Shown here in pieces: positions 24,234-31,865 of a stretch of 32,717 nucleotides of DNA. The translations under genes and the position numbers were made by a program. The stretch lies in assembly GCA_905235565.1 (NCBI GenBank), contig CAJOLR010000020.1:1-32717 (forward strand), given 5' to 3'. The notes under the pieces are model-generated. The model was not told the origin of the DNA and did no database searches. It was given only the letters and a program-made list of their open reading frames with translations. This DNA is from an uncultured Bacteroidaceae bacterium (GTDB lineage Bacteria > Bacteroidota > Bacteroidia > Bacteroidales > Bacteroidaceae). Positions within the stretch are counted from its first letter, which is position 1. The number at the start of each line of letters is the position of its first letter.

Positions 24234-26198
24234 TTATTCCTGGAAGCAGTAACCGAAACCGGCGCGGGTAGCCAGGCAGTCAGCGTACGGCTCAATCTTC
24301 TTGCGGATGCGGGTGATGTTTACATCTACAGTACGGGTATTCACCACAACGTCATCGGGCCAGATGGCCTGCAGCAGCTGCTCGCGTGAATAGACCACGC
24401 CGCGGTTCATCATGAACAGTTTGAGGAGTTCATATTCAGTCTTGGTGAAAGAGACCGCATTGCCGTCAACTGTAACCTCCTTGCTGTCTGTGTCTATCTG
24501 GATGCCTCTGTAGCGGATTCCGTTGCGTGCGGCACCCAGGCGGGATTCAACTACGTTTATGATGTAGTCGCCGGTCTTCTCGCATTCAATTATCAGGTCT
24601 ATGAATACCGTTCCGCTGCCATAACCGTATGTATGCTGGTCCAGATTGTTGATATTCTCCTGCTTAAGGCGGTTGCGGCAGGCGTTTATGCTGTTCTCAA
24701 TCTCCTCCGACAGGGTTATGTCATACTCCTCCCTGCGGCCGGCCAGAAGCTCGTTCATACGGGTAAGCGCCTGGTCCAGGAGTCCGAACATCTGATTGAC
24801 TCCGTCCTCCTGTGTCTGGTTGAACTCAATCTTGTTCTCCTGCTTGCGGCGCATGATGCGTGCCAGTCCGAAACAGCTGTCACCGATTGACTCCAGCTCG
24901 CCAATCTGGCGGAGCATGGCGCGGATCTTATCCTTGGTGTCATCCGACAGATGAGCATCGGCTACGTCACCCAGATACTTTCCTATCTCCTGCTCCATGC
25001 GGTCGCTGCCGTCCTCGGTCTTCTCAATGCGCTCAAACAGTTTCTTGAACGCCTGCTCATCGGTAGTATTGTATAGCTCCTTGACCAGACCGAACATGTG
25101 CTGCATCTTCTCGCCGAATATTACAATCTCCTTCTGAGCCTGAAGCACAGATATCTCAGGGGTCTTCATGATACCGCCGCGTATGAACTGCAGGCGGAAC
25201 TCGTCCTCATCGTCGGTCTTGCCGGTTTTGATTATATAGCACACCAGTTTCTCCAGCTGAGGGATGAAACCTATCAGCAATGAGGTGTTGATTACATTGA
25301 ATGCAGAGTGGAACGTGGCGAGCGCGAATGTGAGTCTGGCGGGGTCAACGGTATCGGCCGTAACGTCAATGCCTACAACACGACATACGGTGCGTACAAA
25401 GGGGTAGAAAATTATAAGCACCCAAATCACACCGAACACATTGAACAGCAGGTGAGCCATAGCTGCCCGTCGGGCTTGCGTATTGGCTGACATTGCCGCC
25501 AGGTTGGCCGTGAGGGTGGTACCTATGTTCTCACCCATAACAAGCGCGATACCCTGGAATATCGATATCGCTCCGGTTGAGCAGAGCACCATGGTGATGG
25601 CCATAAGTGCAGCCGATGACTGAGCTATGCAGGTTAGTATGGCACCTATCAGAAGAAACAGCAGGATCGTGGTGTAACGTCCCGAGTCAAATGAGGCAAA
25701 AAAGTTTACAACGGCAGGGTTGCTGGCCAGATCCATCTCACGGCCGGTCTGGTTGAGCATACCTAAAGCAAACAGCAGGAAACTGATACCGAAAAGGAAA
25801 TCGCCGATGTAACGGTGCTTACCTATTTGTATTAATATGATTCCTATAAGGAATGCCGGCCATACCAGGTTTGCTATATTGAATGAGAATCCGGCCGACA
25901 TGATCCAGGCGCTCAGAGTGGTACCTATGTTGGCACCCATAATTACCGATATGGCCTGGCTTAATGTGAGCAGTGCGGCGTTTACGAACGATACTGTCAT
26001 TACCGTTGTTGCTGCCGAGGACTGGACTGCTACTGTTACAAGTGCTCCTGTTGCTACTCCTGAGAACCGGTTTGTGGTCATTGCGCCCAACAGGTGACGC
26101 AGTTGCGGGCCTGCCATCTTCTGCAACGCCTCGCTCATGACCTTCATACCGTAAATGAGCAGGGCGATGGACCCTAAAAGCTTCAATACAATTAGCAT
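24234..26198 (-). CDS. Na/phosphate cotransporter - PhoU - OmpR-type winged-helix fusion protein
   Basis: A 654-residue chain with three parts. Residues 1 to about 315 are an NptA/PNaS-type Na+/Pi cotransporter with its two repeats marked by AVQSSAATTV plus GANIGTTLSA and AQSSAALMAI plus GENIGTTLTA. Residues about 330-555 are a helical PhoU-like domain (QLRFIRGG, LGDVADAHLSDDTKDKIR, GELESIGDSCFGLARIM, IIECEKTGDYIINVVESRL). Residues 562-654 are a complete OmpR/PhoB winged helix (SFTKTEYELLKLFMMNRGVV, YSREQLLQAIWPDD, RTVDVNITRIRKKI, ending RAGFGYCF). The receiver domain that normally precedes such a winged helix is absent. The ATG at 26198 was chosen by its -7 element at 26220-26227. The fusion implies that a membrane carrier can bind DNA, as CadC or ToxR do. 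Confidence 0.88.
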   Translation of the reverse strand: MLIVLKLLGSIALLIYGMKVMSEALQKMAGPQLRHLLGAMTTNRFSGVATGALVTVAVQSSAATTVMTVSFVNAALLTLSQAISVIMGANIGTTLSAWIMSAGFSFNIANLVWPAFLIGIILIQIGKHRYIGDFLFGISFLLFALGMLNQTGREMDLASNPAVVNFFASFDSGRYTTILLFLLIGAILTCIAQSSAALMAITMVLCSTGAISIFQGIALVMGENIGTTLTANLAAMSANTQARRAAMAHLLFNVFGVIWVLIIFYPFVRTVCRVVGIDVTADTVDPARLTFALATFHSAFNVINTSLLIGFIPQLEKLVCYIIKTGKTDDEDEFRLQFIRGGIMKTPEISVLQAQKEIVIFGEKMQHMFGLVKELYNTTDEQAFKKLFERIEKTEDGSDRMEQEIGKYLGDVADAHLSDDTKDKIRAMLRQIGELESIGDSCFGLARIMRRKQENKIEFNQTQEDGVNQMFGLLDQALTRMNELLAGRREEYDITLSEEIENSINACRNRLKQENINNLDQHTYGYGSGTVFIDLIIECEKTGDYIINVVESRLGAARNGIRYRGIQIDTDSKEVTVDGNAVSFTKTEYELLKLFMMNRGVVYSREQLLQAIWPDDVVVNTRTVDVNITRIRKKIEPYADCLATRAGFGYCFQE

Positions 26199-26219
26199 CT
26201 TTACCTTTTGAATACAGCA

Positions 26220-26227
26220 CAAAAATA
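26220..26227 (-). promoter_or_regulatory. Bacteroidota -7 element (TATTTTTG) of the phosphate-transporter fusion gene
   Basis: Minus-strand TATTTTTG matches TAnnTTTG. Transcription would begin near 26215, about 17 nt before the ATG at 26198. An AAAGGT lies just before the start. Confidence 0.65.
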
Positions 26228-26290
26228 TAGGATTTTCTAATTTTCAAAAAGGTCTGAAAGCAATTGTAACATAATCTTAACATCAAAAAC

Positions 26291-26329
26291 GACGCAAAGG
26301 GGTCGTTTCGTTTTGCGTCGATTTTTCAG
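26291..26329 (-). repeat. dispersed palindromic repeat, copy 1
   Basis: On the minus strand this reads CTGAAAAAT, then CGACGCAAA, a loop containing CGAAACGAC, then CTTTGCGTC. It forms a 9-bp stem (26290-26298 with 26312-26320). Its copy at 31778-31817, in the opposite orientation, has the same stem and the same loop core, with about five differences in the 33-base core. It resembles a REP-type element. It lies between the divergently transcribed phosphate-transporter fusion and BlaI-like genes. Confidence 0.7.
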
Positions 26330-26386
26330 CGAAAAAATTTTGCTGAAAAAAATTTTTCGCTTCATTTGAAACGAAATTTTTTCGCT
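26322..26386. repeat. overlapping AT-rich inverted repeats upstream of the BlaI-like gene
   Basis: Two mutually exclusive pairings are visible. TTTTTCAGC (26322-26330) pairs with GCTGAAAAA (26342-26350), 9 bp with an 11-base loop. AGCGAAAAAATT (26328-26339) pairs with AATTTTTTCGCT (26375-26386), 12 perfect base pairs. They directly adjoin palindromic repeat copy 1 and end 22 bases before the BlaI-like start codon. Either could be an operator, an extrinsic terminator for upstream transcription, or part of a decayed mobile repeat. Confidence 0.7.
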
Positions 26387-26408
26387 AACACGATTTAAAG
26401 ATTTGCTT

Positions 26409-26768
26409 ATGAGACGCTTGACCAGGAAGGAGAGAGTAATAATGGACTACTATTGGACCTACGGGCCCATGTTCATCCGCGAGCTTCAGGAGCACTATCC
26501 TGACCCCAAACCATCGTTCGGCACGCTGTCCAACCAGGTGCGCACACTCCAGACCGACGGCTTTATGAGCCACAACGCCTTCGGTACCAATTATCAGTAC
26601 TATCCGGTTGTTGACCGTGAGCAGTACAGCAAGTCCGGCATAAACGGTATAGTCGATGAGTTTTTCAGCAATTCTTACTCAAGCGTGGTGATGTCGTTCG
26701 TAAAGGATGAGAAACTGTCGGTTGGGGAGCTGGAGCAGATTATTAAGGAAATCAAGAAACAGCAATAG
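26409..26768 (+). CDS. BlaI/MecI/CopY-family transcriptional repressor
   Basis: A 119-residue winged-helix repressor. The DNA-binding part is RLTRKERVIMDYYWTYGPMF, then IRELQEHY and FGTLSNQVRTLQTDGFMSH (about residues 2-60), and the C-terminal dimerisation helices end VGELEQIIKEIKKQQ. Family members bind DNA as dimers and are released when a membrane-bound M56 metalloprotease (BlaR1/MecR1) senses its ligand and leads to cleavage of the repressor. The partner gene follows after 2 bases but is cut to 59 codons, so the repressor appears to have lost its sensor. The start at 26409 is the Met of MRRLTRKER; the longer frame begins only two codons earlier with a non-ATG codon. Confidence 0.88.
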   Translation: MRRLTRKERVIMDYYWTYGPMFIRELQEHYPDPKPSFGTLSNQVRTLQTDGFMSHNAFGTNYQYYPVVDREQYSKSGINGIVDEFFSNSYSSVVMSFVKDEKLSVGELEQIIKEIKKQQ

Positions 26769-26770
26769 TC

Positions 26771-26950
26771 ATGAGCGCATTCCTTCTTTACATATTAAAG
26801 GTGGCGTTGCTCACAGCGGTATTCGTGCTGCTGTACCACCTGCTGCTGCGGCGTGACACGTTCCACCGTACCGCACGCATAGTTCTTGTATCGCCGCTTA
26901 CCGATTATCAGCGAAGCCGGAGGGAAAAGTATTTCCGGCGGAAGAAATAA
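26771..26950 (+). pseudogene. truncated M56/BlaR1-type sensor metalloprotease (N-terminal 59 codons)
   Basis: The reading frame begins with an ATG 2 bases after the BlaI-like stop and encodes MSAFLLYILKVALLTAVFVL, LYHLLLRRDTFHRTARIVLV, then a foreign-looking SPLTDYQRSRREKYFRRKK before TAA at 26948-26950. The first 40 residues match the first membrane helix and the conserved RLLLxxxTFHRxxRxxLL stretch of Bacteroidota M56 peptidases. Full-length members have several more helices, the zinc site HExxH and often a TonB-like or carboxypeptidase-regulatory part; none of these is present. A short inverted repeat (GCCGGA/TCCGGC, from about 26915 to 26941) sits at the break. Deletion is the simplest explanation. 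Confidence 0.75.
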
Positions 26951-26962
26951 CCCTTTGCGGCG

Positions 26963-27754
26963 CTAATGAGTCAAGCCAAAGTGTTTTAGGGCGTTCAGGA
27001 TGCCGTCCTCATCGACTGAGGTGGTCATGTAGTCGGCATGCTGCTTGAGCTGGGGGGTGGCGTTGCCCATCGCTACGCCTATTCCGGCCTGCAGTATCAT
27101 TGAAAGGTCATTGCCGCCGTCACCGAATGCTATGGTGCGGGCTGGGTCAAAGCCCTTGTGGCGGGCTATAGACAGGATGCCTTTGCCCTTATCGGCCTCC
27201 CGGGAGGTGATATCGGTGAACTCCGGATGCCATCGGCCAGATACACAATGGGGCATGCGTGGCAGCATCTGCTTTTCATAATCTGCATCAAAGAATGCGG
27301 TCAGCTGCAGGACATCCTGGCTGAGCAACTCCTGGAGCGGTGACGGTTTATCGAACTCCCTGACGTTGAGATACTGACGGAAAATGCGGTCCACACAGCC
27401 GGTAGGGTCAAGCACCGCCACCTGGTCACGGCCTACGACTATCAGGCCGTATTCCTTTTCCTGCGCATCGCGGACACATGTCATCACATCCTGCAGTGGT
27501 ATCGGCCGATAACATACAACTTCACGGCCGATGTAACAGAGCGCACCGTTAATGGTAATGTACCCGTCTATAAGATGCTCTATTGCGCCCAGATTGGTGA
27601 TGATCATGGGCGGACGTCCTGTGGCGATATACACCTGCGCCCCGCCAGCCTTTGCATCGGTCAGCGCGCGGACGGCAGATTCAGGGATCTGATGTGTGTT
27701 GAAACTCACCAGCGTCCCGTCAATATCAAAAAAGAGTGCGTACTTATCGGTCAT
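26963..27754 (-). CDS. HAD-superfamily Cof-type phosphatase
   Basis: A 263-residue HAD hydrolase of the Cof/YidA (IIB cap) type. Motif I is FFDIDGTLV (nucleophile and acid Asp near residues 10 and 12), motif II ATGRP, motif III the Lys in SREADKGKGI and motif IV IAFGDGGNDLSMI. These enzymes dephosphorylate sugar phosphates, FMN or similar small metabolites; the substrate cannot be read from the sequence. The start at 27754 follows the -7 element at 27768-27775 and leaves a leader of only about 9 nt; the longer in-frame extension upstream lies before the promoter. It is divergent from the EamA transporter gene. Confidence 0.9.
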   Translation of the reverse strand: MTDKYALFFDIDGTLVSFNTHQIPESAVRALTDAKAGGAQVYIATGRPPMIITNLGAIEHLIDGYITINGALCYIGREVVCYRPIPLQDVMTCVRDAQEKEYGLIVVGRDQVAVLDPTGCVDRIFRQYLNVREFDKPSPLQELLSQDVLQLTAFFDADYEKQMLPRMPHCVSGRWHPEFTDITSREADKGKGILSIARHKGFDPARTIAFGDGGNDLSMILQAGIGVAMGNATPQLKQHADYMTTSVDEDGILNALKHFGLTH

Positions 27755-27767
27755 ATTATTCCGGGCG

Positions 27768-27775
27768 CAAAGGTA
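27768..27775 (-). promoter_or_regulatory. Bacteroidota -7 element (TACCTTTG) of the HAD gene
   Basis: Minus-strand TACCTTTG matches TAnnTTTG and sets the start at 27754. It is back to back with the forward element at 27790-27797, so only one promoter may be occupied at a time. Confidence 0.7.
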
Positions 27776-27789
27776 CGCATCTTTTTTGC

Positions 27790-27797
27790 TATTTTTG
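27790..27797 (+). promoter_or_regulatory. Bacteroidota -7 element (TATTTTTG) of the EamA gene
   Basis: TATTTTTG matches TAnnTTTG. Transcription would begin near 27803, about 22 nt before the ATG at 27825. Confidence 0.7.
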
Positions 27798-27824
27798 CAC
27801 CGCCTTTTGACACGATAGAAAAAC

Positions 27825-28760
27825 ATGAACCACATTGGCCAGATAATTTCACTCATTGTTGCGGTGCTTTGGACGGTCACCGCAATCTATTCCGACAAAG
27901 CCAGTCACCGCATAGGCACTATGTCAGCCAACGTTTTCCGCCTGACACTCTCCACATTCCTGCTGGCAATGATATTGTGGGTTACCATAGGACATCCGTA
28001 TCCCGTTTATGCCGATGCCAGGACCTGGTTCTGGCTGGCGCTGTCGGCTATTGTAGGTTACGTTTTCGGTGACTGGTGCCTGTTTAACTGCTACCTCTCC
28101 ATAGGGGCCAGATTCGGCCAGTTGTTCATGACTCTTGCCCCTCCGATGGCCGCGTTTGCCGGTTGGGCTATGCTGGGCGAGCAGCTATCCTGGCGCACTG
28201 CATTGGCAATGGCGGTGACGCTGAGCGGTATAGCCATATCAATCCTGAGCCGAGACCGCGAGCATCATTTCAAGTTCACTCTGCCGCTCAAGGGAATACT
28301 GCTGGGAATCGGAGCAGGAACGGGGCAGGGAGTAGGGCTTGTGCTGAGCAAGATAGGCCTGGAGCACTATTCAGCTGCTCTTCCGGAACAGACTCCGGAG
28401 CTGATGCAGACCATGCTGCCGTTTGCATCGACCATGATCCGCGCCATATTCGGCAGCATCGGCTTTATACTGCTAATGACTCTGAGCAAGGAACTGCCCA
28501 AACTCAAGGCTGCCAAACGTGATCATAAGGCAATGCTTTATGTGCTTATAATGAGTCTGTTCGGCCCGGTGGTGGGAGTTTCGCTCTCACTAATGGCCGT
28601 GCGTTATACCGATGCCGGAATAGCATCGACACTGATGGCGCTCACTCCAGTGCTGATACTTATCCCGGCCGCCGTGTTTGACAAGCAGCGCATCAGGTTC
28701 AAGGAGGTGATTGGCGTGCTGGTCAGCATGACCGGTGTAGCCCTGTTCTTCCTTCTGTAA
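27825..28760 (+). CDS. EamA/DMT-superfamily transporter
   Basis: A 311-residue inner-membrane protein with ten predicted helices arranged as two EamA repeats. Examples are IISLIVAVLWTVTAIYSDKA at the start, FMTLAPPMAAFAGWAMLGEQ at the end of the first repeat, and ALTPVLILIPAAVFDKQRI with VLVSMTGVALFFLL at the end of the second. A cytoplasmic link of charged residues (SRDREHHFKFTL) separates the halves. Drug/metabolite transporters of this group export or exchange amino acids, nucleotides or other small metabolites; the substrate here is unknown. No operon partner is seen. Confidence 0.88.
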   Translation: MNHIGQIISLIVAVLWTVTAIYSDKASHRIGTMSANVFRLTLSTFLLAMILWVTIGHPYPVYADARTWFWLALSAIVGYVFGDWCLFNCYLSIGARFGQLFMTLAPPMAAFAGWAMLGEQLSWRTALAMAVTLSGIAISILSRDREHHFKFTLPLKGILLGIGAGTGQGVGLVLSKIGLEHYSAALPEQTPELMQTMLPFASTMIRAIFGSIGFILLMTLSKELPKLKAAKRDHKAMLYVLIMSLFGPVVGVSLSLMAVRYTDAGIASTLMALTPVLILIPAAVFDKQRIRFKEVIGVLVSMTGVALFFLL

Positions 28761-28794
28761 ATACGCCGCATAGGGAGATGACCCTAATGAGCCA

Positions 28795-28838
28795 TTTTCA
28801 CCCGCATATCCGGTGGCTCCTGTCAGAATTATCTTCAT
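28795..28838 (-). pseudogene. NAD(P)-dependent epimerase, N-terminal remnant
   Basis: The frame starts MKIILTGATGYAGE, the Rossmann GxxGxxG start of short-chain epimerase/reductase proteins, and then runs into unrelated sequence (NGSLGSSP) and finally the antisense of the EamA gene. It begins 7 bases after the DUF1593 stop on the same strand. The first 14 codons are close in DNA and protein to the start of the decayed epimerase gene at 31866-32210 (MKIILTGATGYVGE). It is read here as the stub of a deleted downstream gene of the DUF1593 operon. Confidence 0.55.
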
Positions 28839-28845
28839 ATTTATC

Positions 28846-30270
28846 TTATTTACAATTAATTATTATACGGCGGTATGCGGTAAGGTTGAACGGACCGTTG
28901 TCGTGAATCTCGCAGACCAGATGGTAGGTCTTGCCGCTGGAATTATCGGGTAGGGTAACGGTAATCCTGTCCGATGCGGGGTCGCTGATAAGGGGGTAGA
29001 CGGTCTCGCCTGGGAACTCCTGGAACCACCAGCTGAATGTGAGTCTGTCCCGGTCCGGGTCAAAGGAACGGGATGCGTCCAGCTTTATGTGTTGTCCTGA
29101 TTTGCCCGATAACTCCATAGGCTTAAGGTCCTGACTGCCGTTTATGACGGCTACGGGGTTGCGGTTGCCACTGCCGGTATCTGCCCACTGCATGCGGGCG
29201 GCAAAATCGTTGAACTCATCGGGATAGAACTTGTGCTCATAACGATCGGATATATCTTTGAGCGGCTGCTGCCAGTTGGTCCAGGCGTAGGTCTCGCGGT
29301 CAGGTGATATGCCAAATTCATGGCAGCCTCCCCAACCCGCCTGCGTGGGGTCATCGGGATTGTTCAGGCCGTTGGGCATCACGTGCAGGAAACTGGGCGT
29401 ATCGCCCTCAACGCCCCACAGGAACTTGGGATAGACCTTGCCCATGGCACCCTTGCCCTGGATCAGGCTCTCATATTTGTCCCAGTTGGATTTGCCCAGC
29501 TCGTTCTGGTTAAGCCAGGCGCTCTCATCCCATACCAGCATCAGCTCCTGTGCGTAGTCACGTCGGAGCCATTGGTGAGAGCTGTAAGCGCGGTTCATGC
29601 GCATGCTCCATTGCATATCCTGGTCGGTAATGGTGTAGAGGCGGAACTTGCTCAGGAATTTGCGGAGCTGCTCCGGGCTGCGCTCCTGTTTAACGCGCCA
29701 GACGGCCTGCGCAAATGTGTTGGCGCCTCCCCATGAGCAGAGCCAGATGGGGCGGTCATCGTCCTCATCGGCCAGCTGGATCAGCAAACGGCTTCCGGGT
29801 GAGTCATTATCGGGACCGATTACACCGATGCCGGCACGGGTGCTGCCCATCATGGCGCGGCTGCTGATGTACTCATAACTGGGCCAGTAACCCAGTTCCT
29901 GACGTCCGTTCTCCTGCTCTATGCTCTTGTGCCTTTTCTGGCCGGAGCGTTTCATAAGGTTCTGCACATCGGTCTTATATGCGTCTATCACGCGTGTCAG
30001 ATATACCGCCCAGTCCTTGGGGTAAGGGTCACAGTTCCAGCCTATTGTGGTGATTATGCCCTCTATCTCAAAGCGGTCGGCGTAAGCCAGCAGCCTTACG
30101 GCCGATTCATTGTCATCGGGCTCCACCTCCGACGGGCCGATATCGGTCATCACAACTATTCTGGGCTTTAGCGCACCGGTCTCTGCTTTTTTTCCGCTAC
30201 AGGAAATTAAGACTGCACACAATGCAAGCATCATGCCTGCTATTCGGTTAATTACTTTCATCCTGTCCAT
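28846..30270 (-). CDS. DUF1593 lipoprotein (nucleoside-hydrolase-like domain plus C-terminal Ig-like domain)
   Basis: A 474-residue lipoprotein (lipobox LISC, Cys24). Residues about 36-320 form the DUF1593 domain, related to nucleoside hydrolases: the Asp-rich TDIGPSEVEPDDNES is the usual metal-binding start, followed by IEGIITTIGW, RPIWLCSWGGANTFAQA and a conserved tail with LWGVEGDTPSF and GWGGCHEFG. The last 100 residues are an Ig-like domain (HIKLDASRSFDPDRDRLTFSW ... YHLVCEIHDNG). Related proteins are found in polysaccharide-degrading contexts and have been called cellulose-binding, but the enzymatic activity is not settled as far as I know. Starts at 30270 and 30261 are both possible; the variant -7 element TATATTCG at 30279-30286 lies just upstream. 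A stub of an epimerase gene follows after 7 bases. Confidence 0.85.
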   Translation of the reverse strand: MDRMKVINRIAGMMLALCAVLISCSGKKAETGALKPRIVVMTDIGPSEVEPDDNESAVRLLAYADRFEIEGIITTIGWNCDPYPKDWAVYLTRVIDAYKTDVQNLMKRSGQKRHKSIEQENGRQELGYWPSYEYISSRAMMGSTRAGIGVIGPDNDSPGSRLLIQLADEDDDRPIWLCSWGGANTFAQAVWRVKQERSPEQLRKFLSKFRLYTITDQDMQWSMRMNRAYSSHQWLRRDYAQELMLVWDESAWLNQNELGKSNWDKYESLIQGKGAMGKVYPKFLWGVEGDTPSFLHVMPNGLNNPDDPTQAGWGGCHEFGISPDRETYAWTNWQQPLKDISDRYEHKFYPDEFNDFAARMQWADTGSGNRNPVAVINGSQDLKPMELSGKSGQHIKLDASRSFDPDRDRLTFSWWFQEFPGETVYPLISDPASDRITVTLPDNSSGKTYHLVCEIHDNGPFNLTAYRRIIINCK

Positions 30271-30278
30271 GTTTTCTG

Positions 30279-30286
30279 CGAATATA
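30279..30286 (-). promoter_or_regulatory. variant -7 element (TATATTCG) of the DUF1593 gene
   Basis: Minus-strand TATATTCG differs from TAnnTTTG at one position. The longer TATATTCGCAG also occurs upstream of the decayed epimerase gene on the same strand (about 32225-32235), which suggests that the variant is used. It adjoins the forward element at 30290-30297. Confidence 0.45.
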
Positions 30287-30289
30287 CTA

Positions 30290-30297
30290 TATATTTG
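30290..30297 (+). promoter_or_regulatory. Bacteroidota -7 element (TATATTTG) of trkH
   Basis: TATATTTG matches TAnnTTTG exactly. Transcription would begin near 30303, about 21 nt before the ATG at 30324. Confidence 0.7.
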
Positions 30298-30323
30298 CAT
30301 CCGTTCATTGCCTTAATTGATAA

Positions 30324-31766
30324 ATGAGACCGTTTGTGATAATACGGCATTGCGGAATATCTCTGCTAATAATATCCGCACTGATACTGTTGTCAGCTCT
30401 GATTGCTCTGTTTGAGCCTGCCGACAACAGTTTGTGGCCACTTACATTCTCTTTTCTGGCCACTTTTGCCTGCGGATTTGCGGCTGTCAGATACACCCGT
30501 CCCATCTATTACATTTATGTCAGGGAAGGATACGCGATAGTGCTTGCATCGTGGATTGCATCCTGGCTATTCGGAGCGTTGCCGTATCTTATATATGGTG
30601 GAGAGTTCACATTTGTGAATTCGCTGTTTGAGAGCATGTCGGGGTTCACCACCACAGGCGCATCCATACTCAATGACATTGAGGCATTGCCGGCTGGATT
30701 GCAGTTCTGGCGGATTGCATCGGCCTGGATAGGGGGTATCGGAGTGGTTCTGCTCATAACCCTGGCTATTCCCGATGACCGCAACGGTCAGGTGATTCTG
30801 GTCAGCACCGAGACATCGAGCCTGGCCAGAGAGTATTTCAAGGGCGGCAAGCGCGGATTTGTAAGGATGATGCTCATTACCTACACATCCATCACACTGA
30901 TCTCTTTCATCTGCCTCAAACTGGCCGGGATGGGGTGGTTCGATGCCCTGATTCATGCCATGTCGGCCTGCAGCACATGCGGATTCAGCAACAAGAACAG
31001 CAGTATTGCATTCTTTGACAATCCGTTGATAGAGACAATCCTGGTGCTCTCCATGCTGTTCGGAGCGGTCAATTTCACTCTGCTCTATTCGACCATAATA
31101 CCCGGCCGCCGCAAACGTTTCTACATCTTCAAGTCCGATGTGTTCAGGGTATTCATGATACTTCTGGCAATAGCAACGCTGTTCATAACCGTGAACCTGA
31201 GGAACAGAATGATGTCCGATACCACCGGCGGGGCATTCCGGCAGGCTATATTCCAGACCGTTTCAATAGCCACGACAACCGGATTCGCCACGGCCGATAC
31301 CAACGTATGGCCCGATTTCAGCATCGGCATACTTATAATGTGCTCATTGATATGTGGTTGCGCCGGATCTACATCGGGCGGAATCAAGATTGACCGTATT
31401 GTACTGATTGGTAAGCAGATACATTTTCAGTTCCATCAGTTCAGGGATCCATACGTGGTAAGGCGCAACAGGGTTGACGGACGTCTCCGGAATCCTGTGG
31501 AGATCAATCAGGCAGGCCTGTTCATACTTATGTATTTTGCGCTGATATTCGTTGGCGTTGAGTTTAATACCATAGCCGGAATGGACTTCCGGTCGGGCAT
31601 ATCGGCCGCAATAGCCTGCATGGGTAATGTGGGGCCGGGATTCGGTGATGTGGGCTCATTCGGCAACTACTCATCCATGCCCGTAGCAGCCAAACTGTTC
31701 AGCATCGTGCTTATGCTTGCCGGCCGCCTGGAAATCTATCCGCTCATCCTTTCCTTCAGAAAGTAA
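30324..31766 (+). CDS. trkH: TrkH-family potassium uptake channel subunit
   Basis: A 480-residue membrane protein with the four pore-loop repeats of the TrkH/KtrB family. The filter segments are SGFTTTGAS (about residue 110), STCGFSNKNSS, TTTGFATADTN and NVGPGFGDVG (near residue 440), each with the central Gly that lines the K+ filter. The positively charged segment between the last repeats (VRRNRVDGRLRNP) and the end LEIYPLILSF are also typical. Normally it works with a cytoplasmic TrkA/KtrA regulatory ring; no such gene is within this window. It is expressed from its own promoter, divergent from the DUF1593 gene. Confidence 0.92.
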   Translation: MRPFVIIRHCGISLLIISALILLSALIALFEPADNSLWPLTFSFLATFACGFAAVRYTRPIYYIYVREGYAIVLASWIASWLFGALPYLIYGGEFTFVNSLFESMSGFTTTGASILNDIEALPAGLQFWRIASAWIGGIGVVLLITLAIPDDRNGQVILVSTETSSLAREYFKGGKRGFVRMMLITYTSITLISFICLKLAGMGWFDALIHAMSACSTCGFSNKNSSIAFFDNPLIETILVLSMLFGAVNFTLLYSTIIPGRRKRFYIFKSDVFRVFMILLAIATLFITVNLRNRMMSDTTGGAFRQAIFQTVSIATTTGFATADTNVWPDFSIGILIMCSLICGCAGSTSGGIKIDRIVLIGKQIHFQFHQFRDPYVVRRNRVDGRLRNPVEINQAGLFILMYFALIFVGVEFNTIAGMDFRSGISAAIACMGNVGPGFGDVGSFGNYSSMPVAAKLFSIVLMLAGRLEIYPLILSFRK

Positions 31767-31777
31767 CGCGTTGGGAT

Positions 31778-31817
31778 CTGAAAATAGCGACGCAAAGCGA
31801 AACGACACCTTTGTGTC
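31778..31817 (+). repeat. dispersed palindromic repeat, copy 2
   Basis: It reads CTGAAAATAG, CGACGCAAAG, loop core CGAAACGAC, CTTTGTGTC, and matches the reverse complement of 26291-26329. The stem is kept with one G-U pair, so the differences between the copies preserve the fold. It lies 12 bases after trkH, where it could act as a 3' end stem-loop, although no T-tract follows. Confidence 0.7.
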
Positions 31818-31865
31818 CTCATAATGCTGCAATGCCCTGACAGAAGTTTGCGTTTATGTCCGATA

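Noticed and set aside
31804-31817. The GACAC-CTTT-GTGTC stem as a rho-independent terminator of trkH
   Set aside because: There is no T-tract; the bases are better explained as part of palindromic repeat copy 2.
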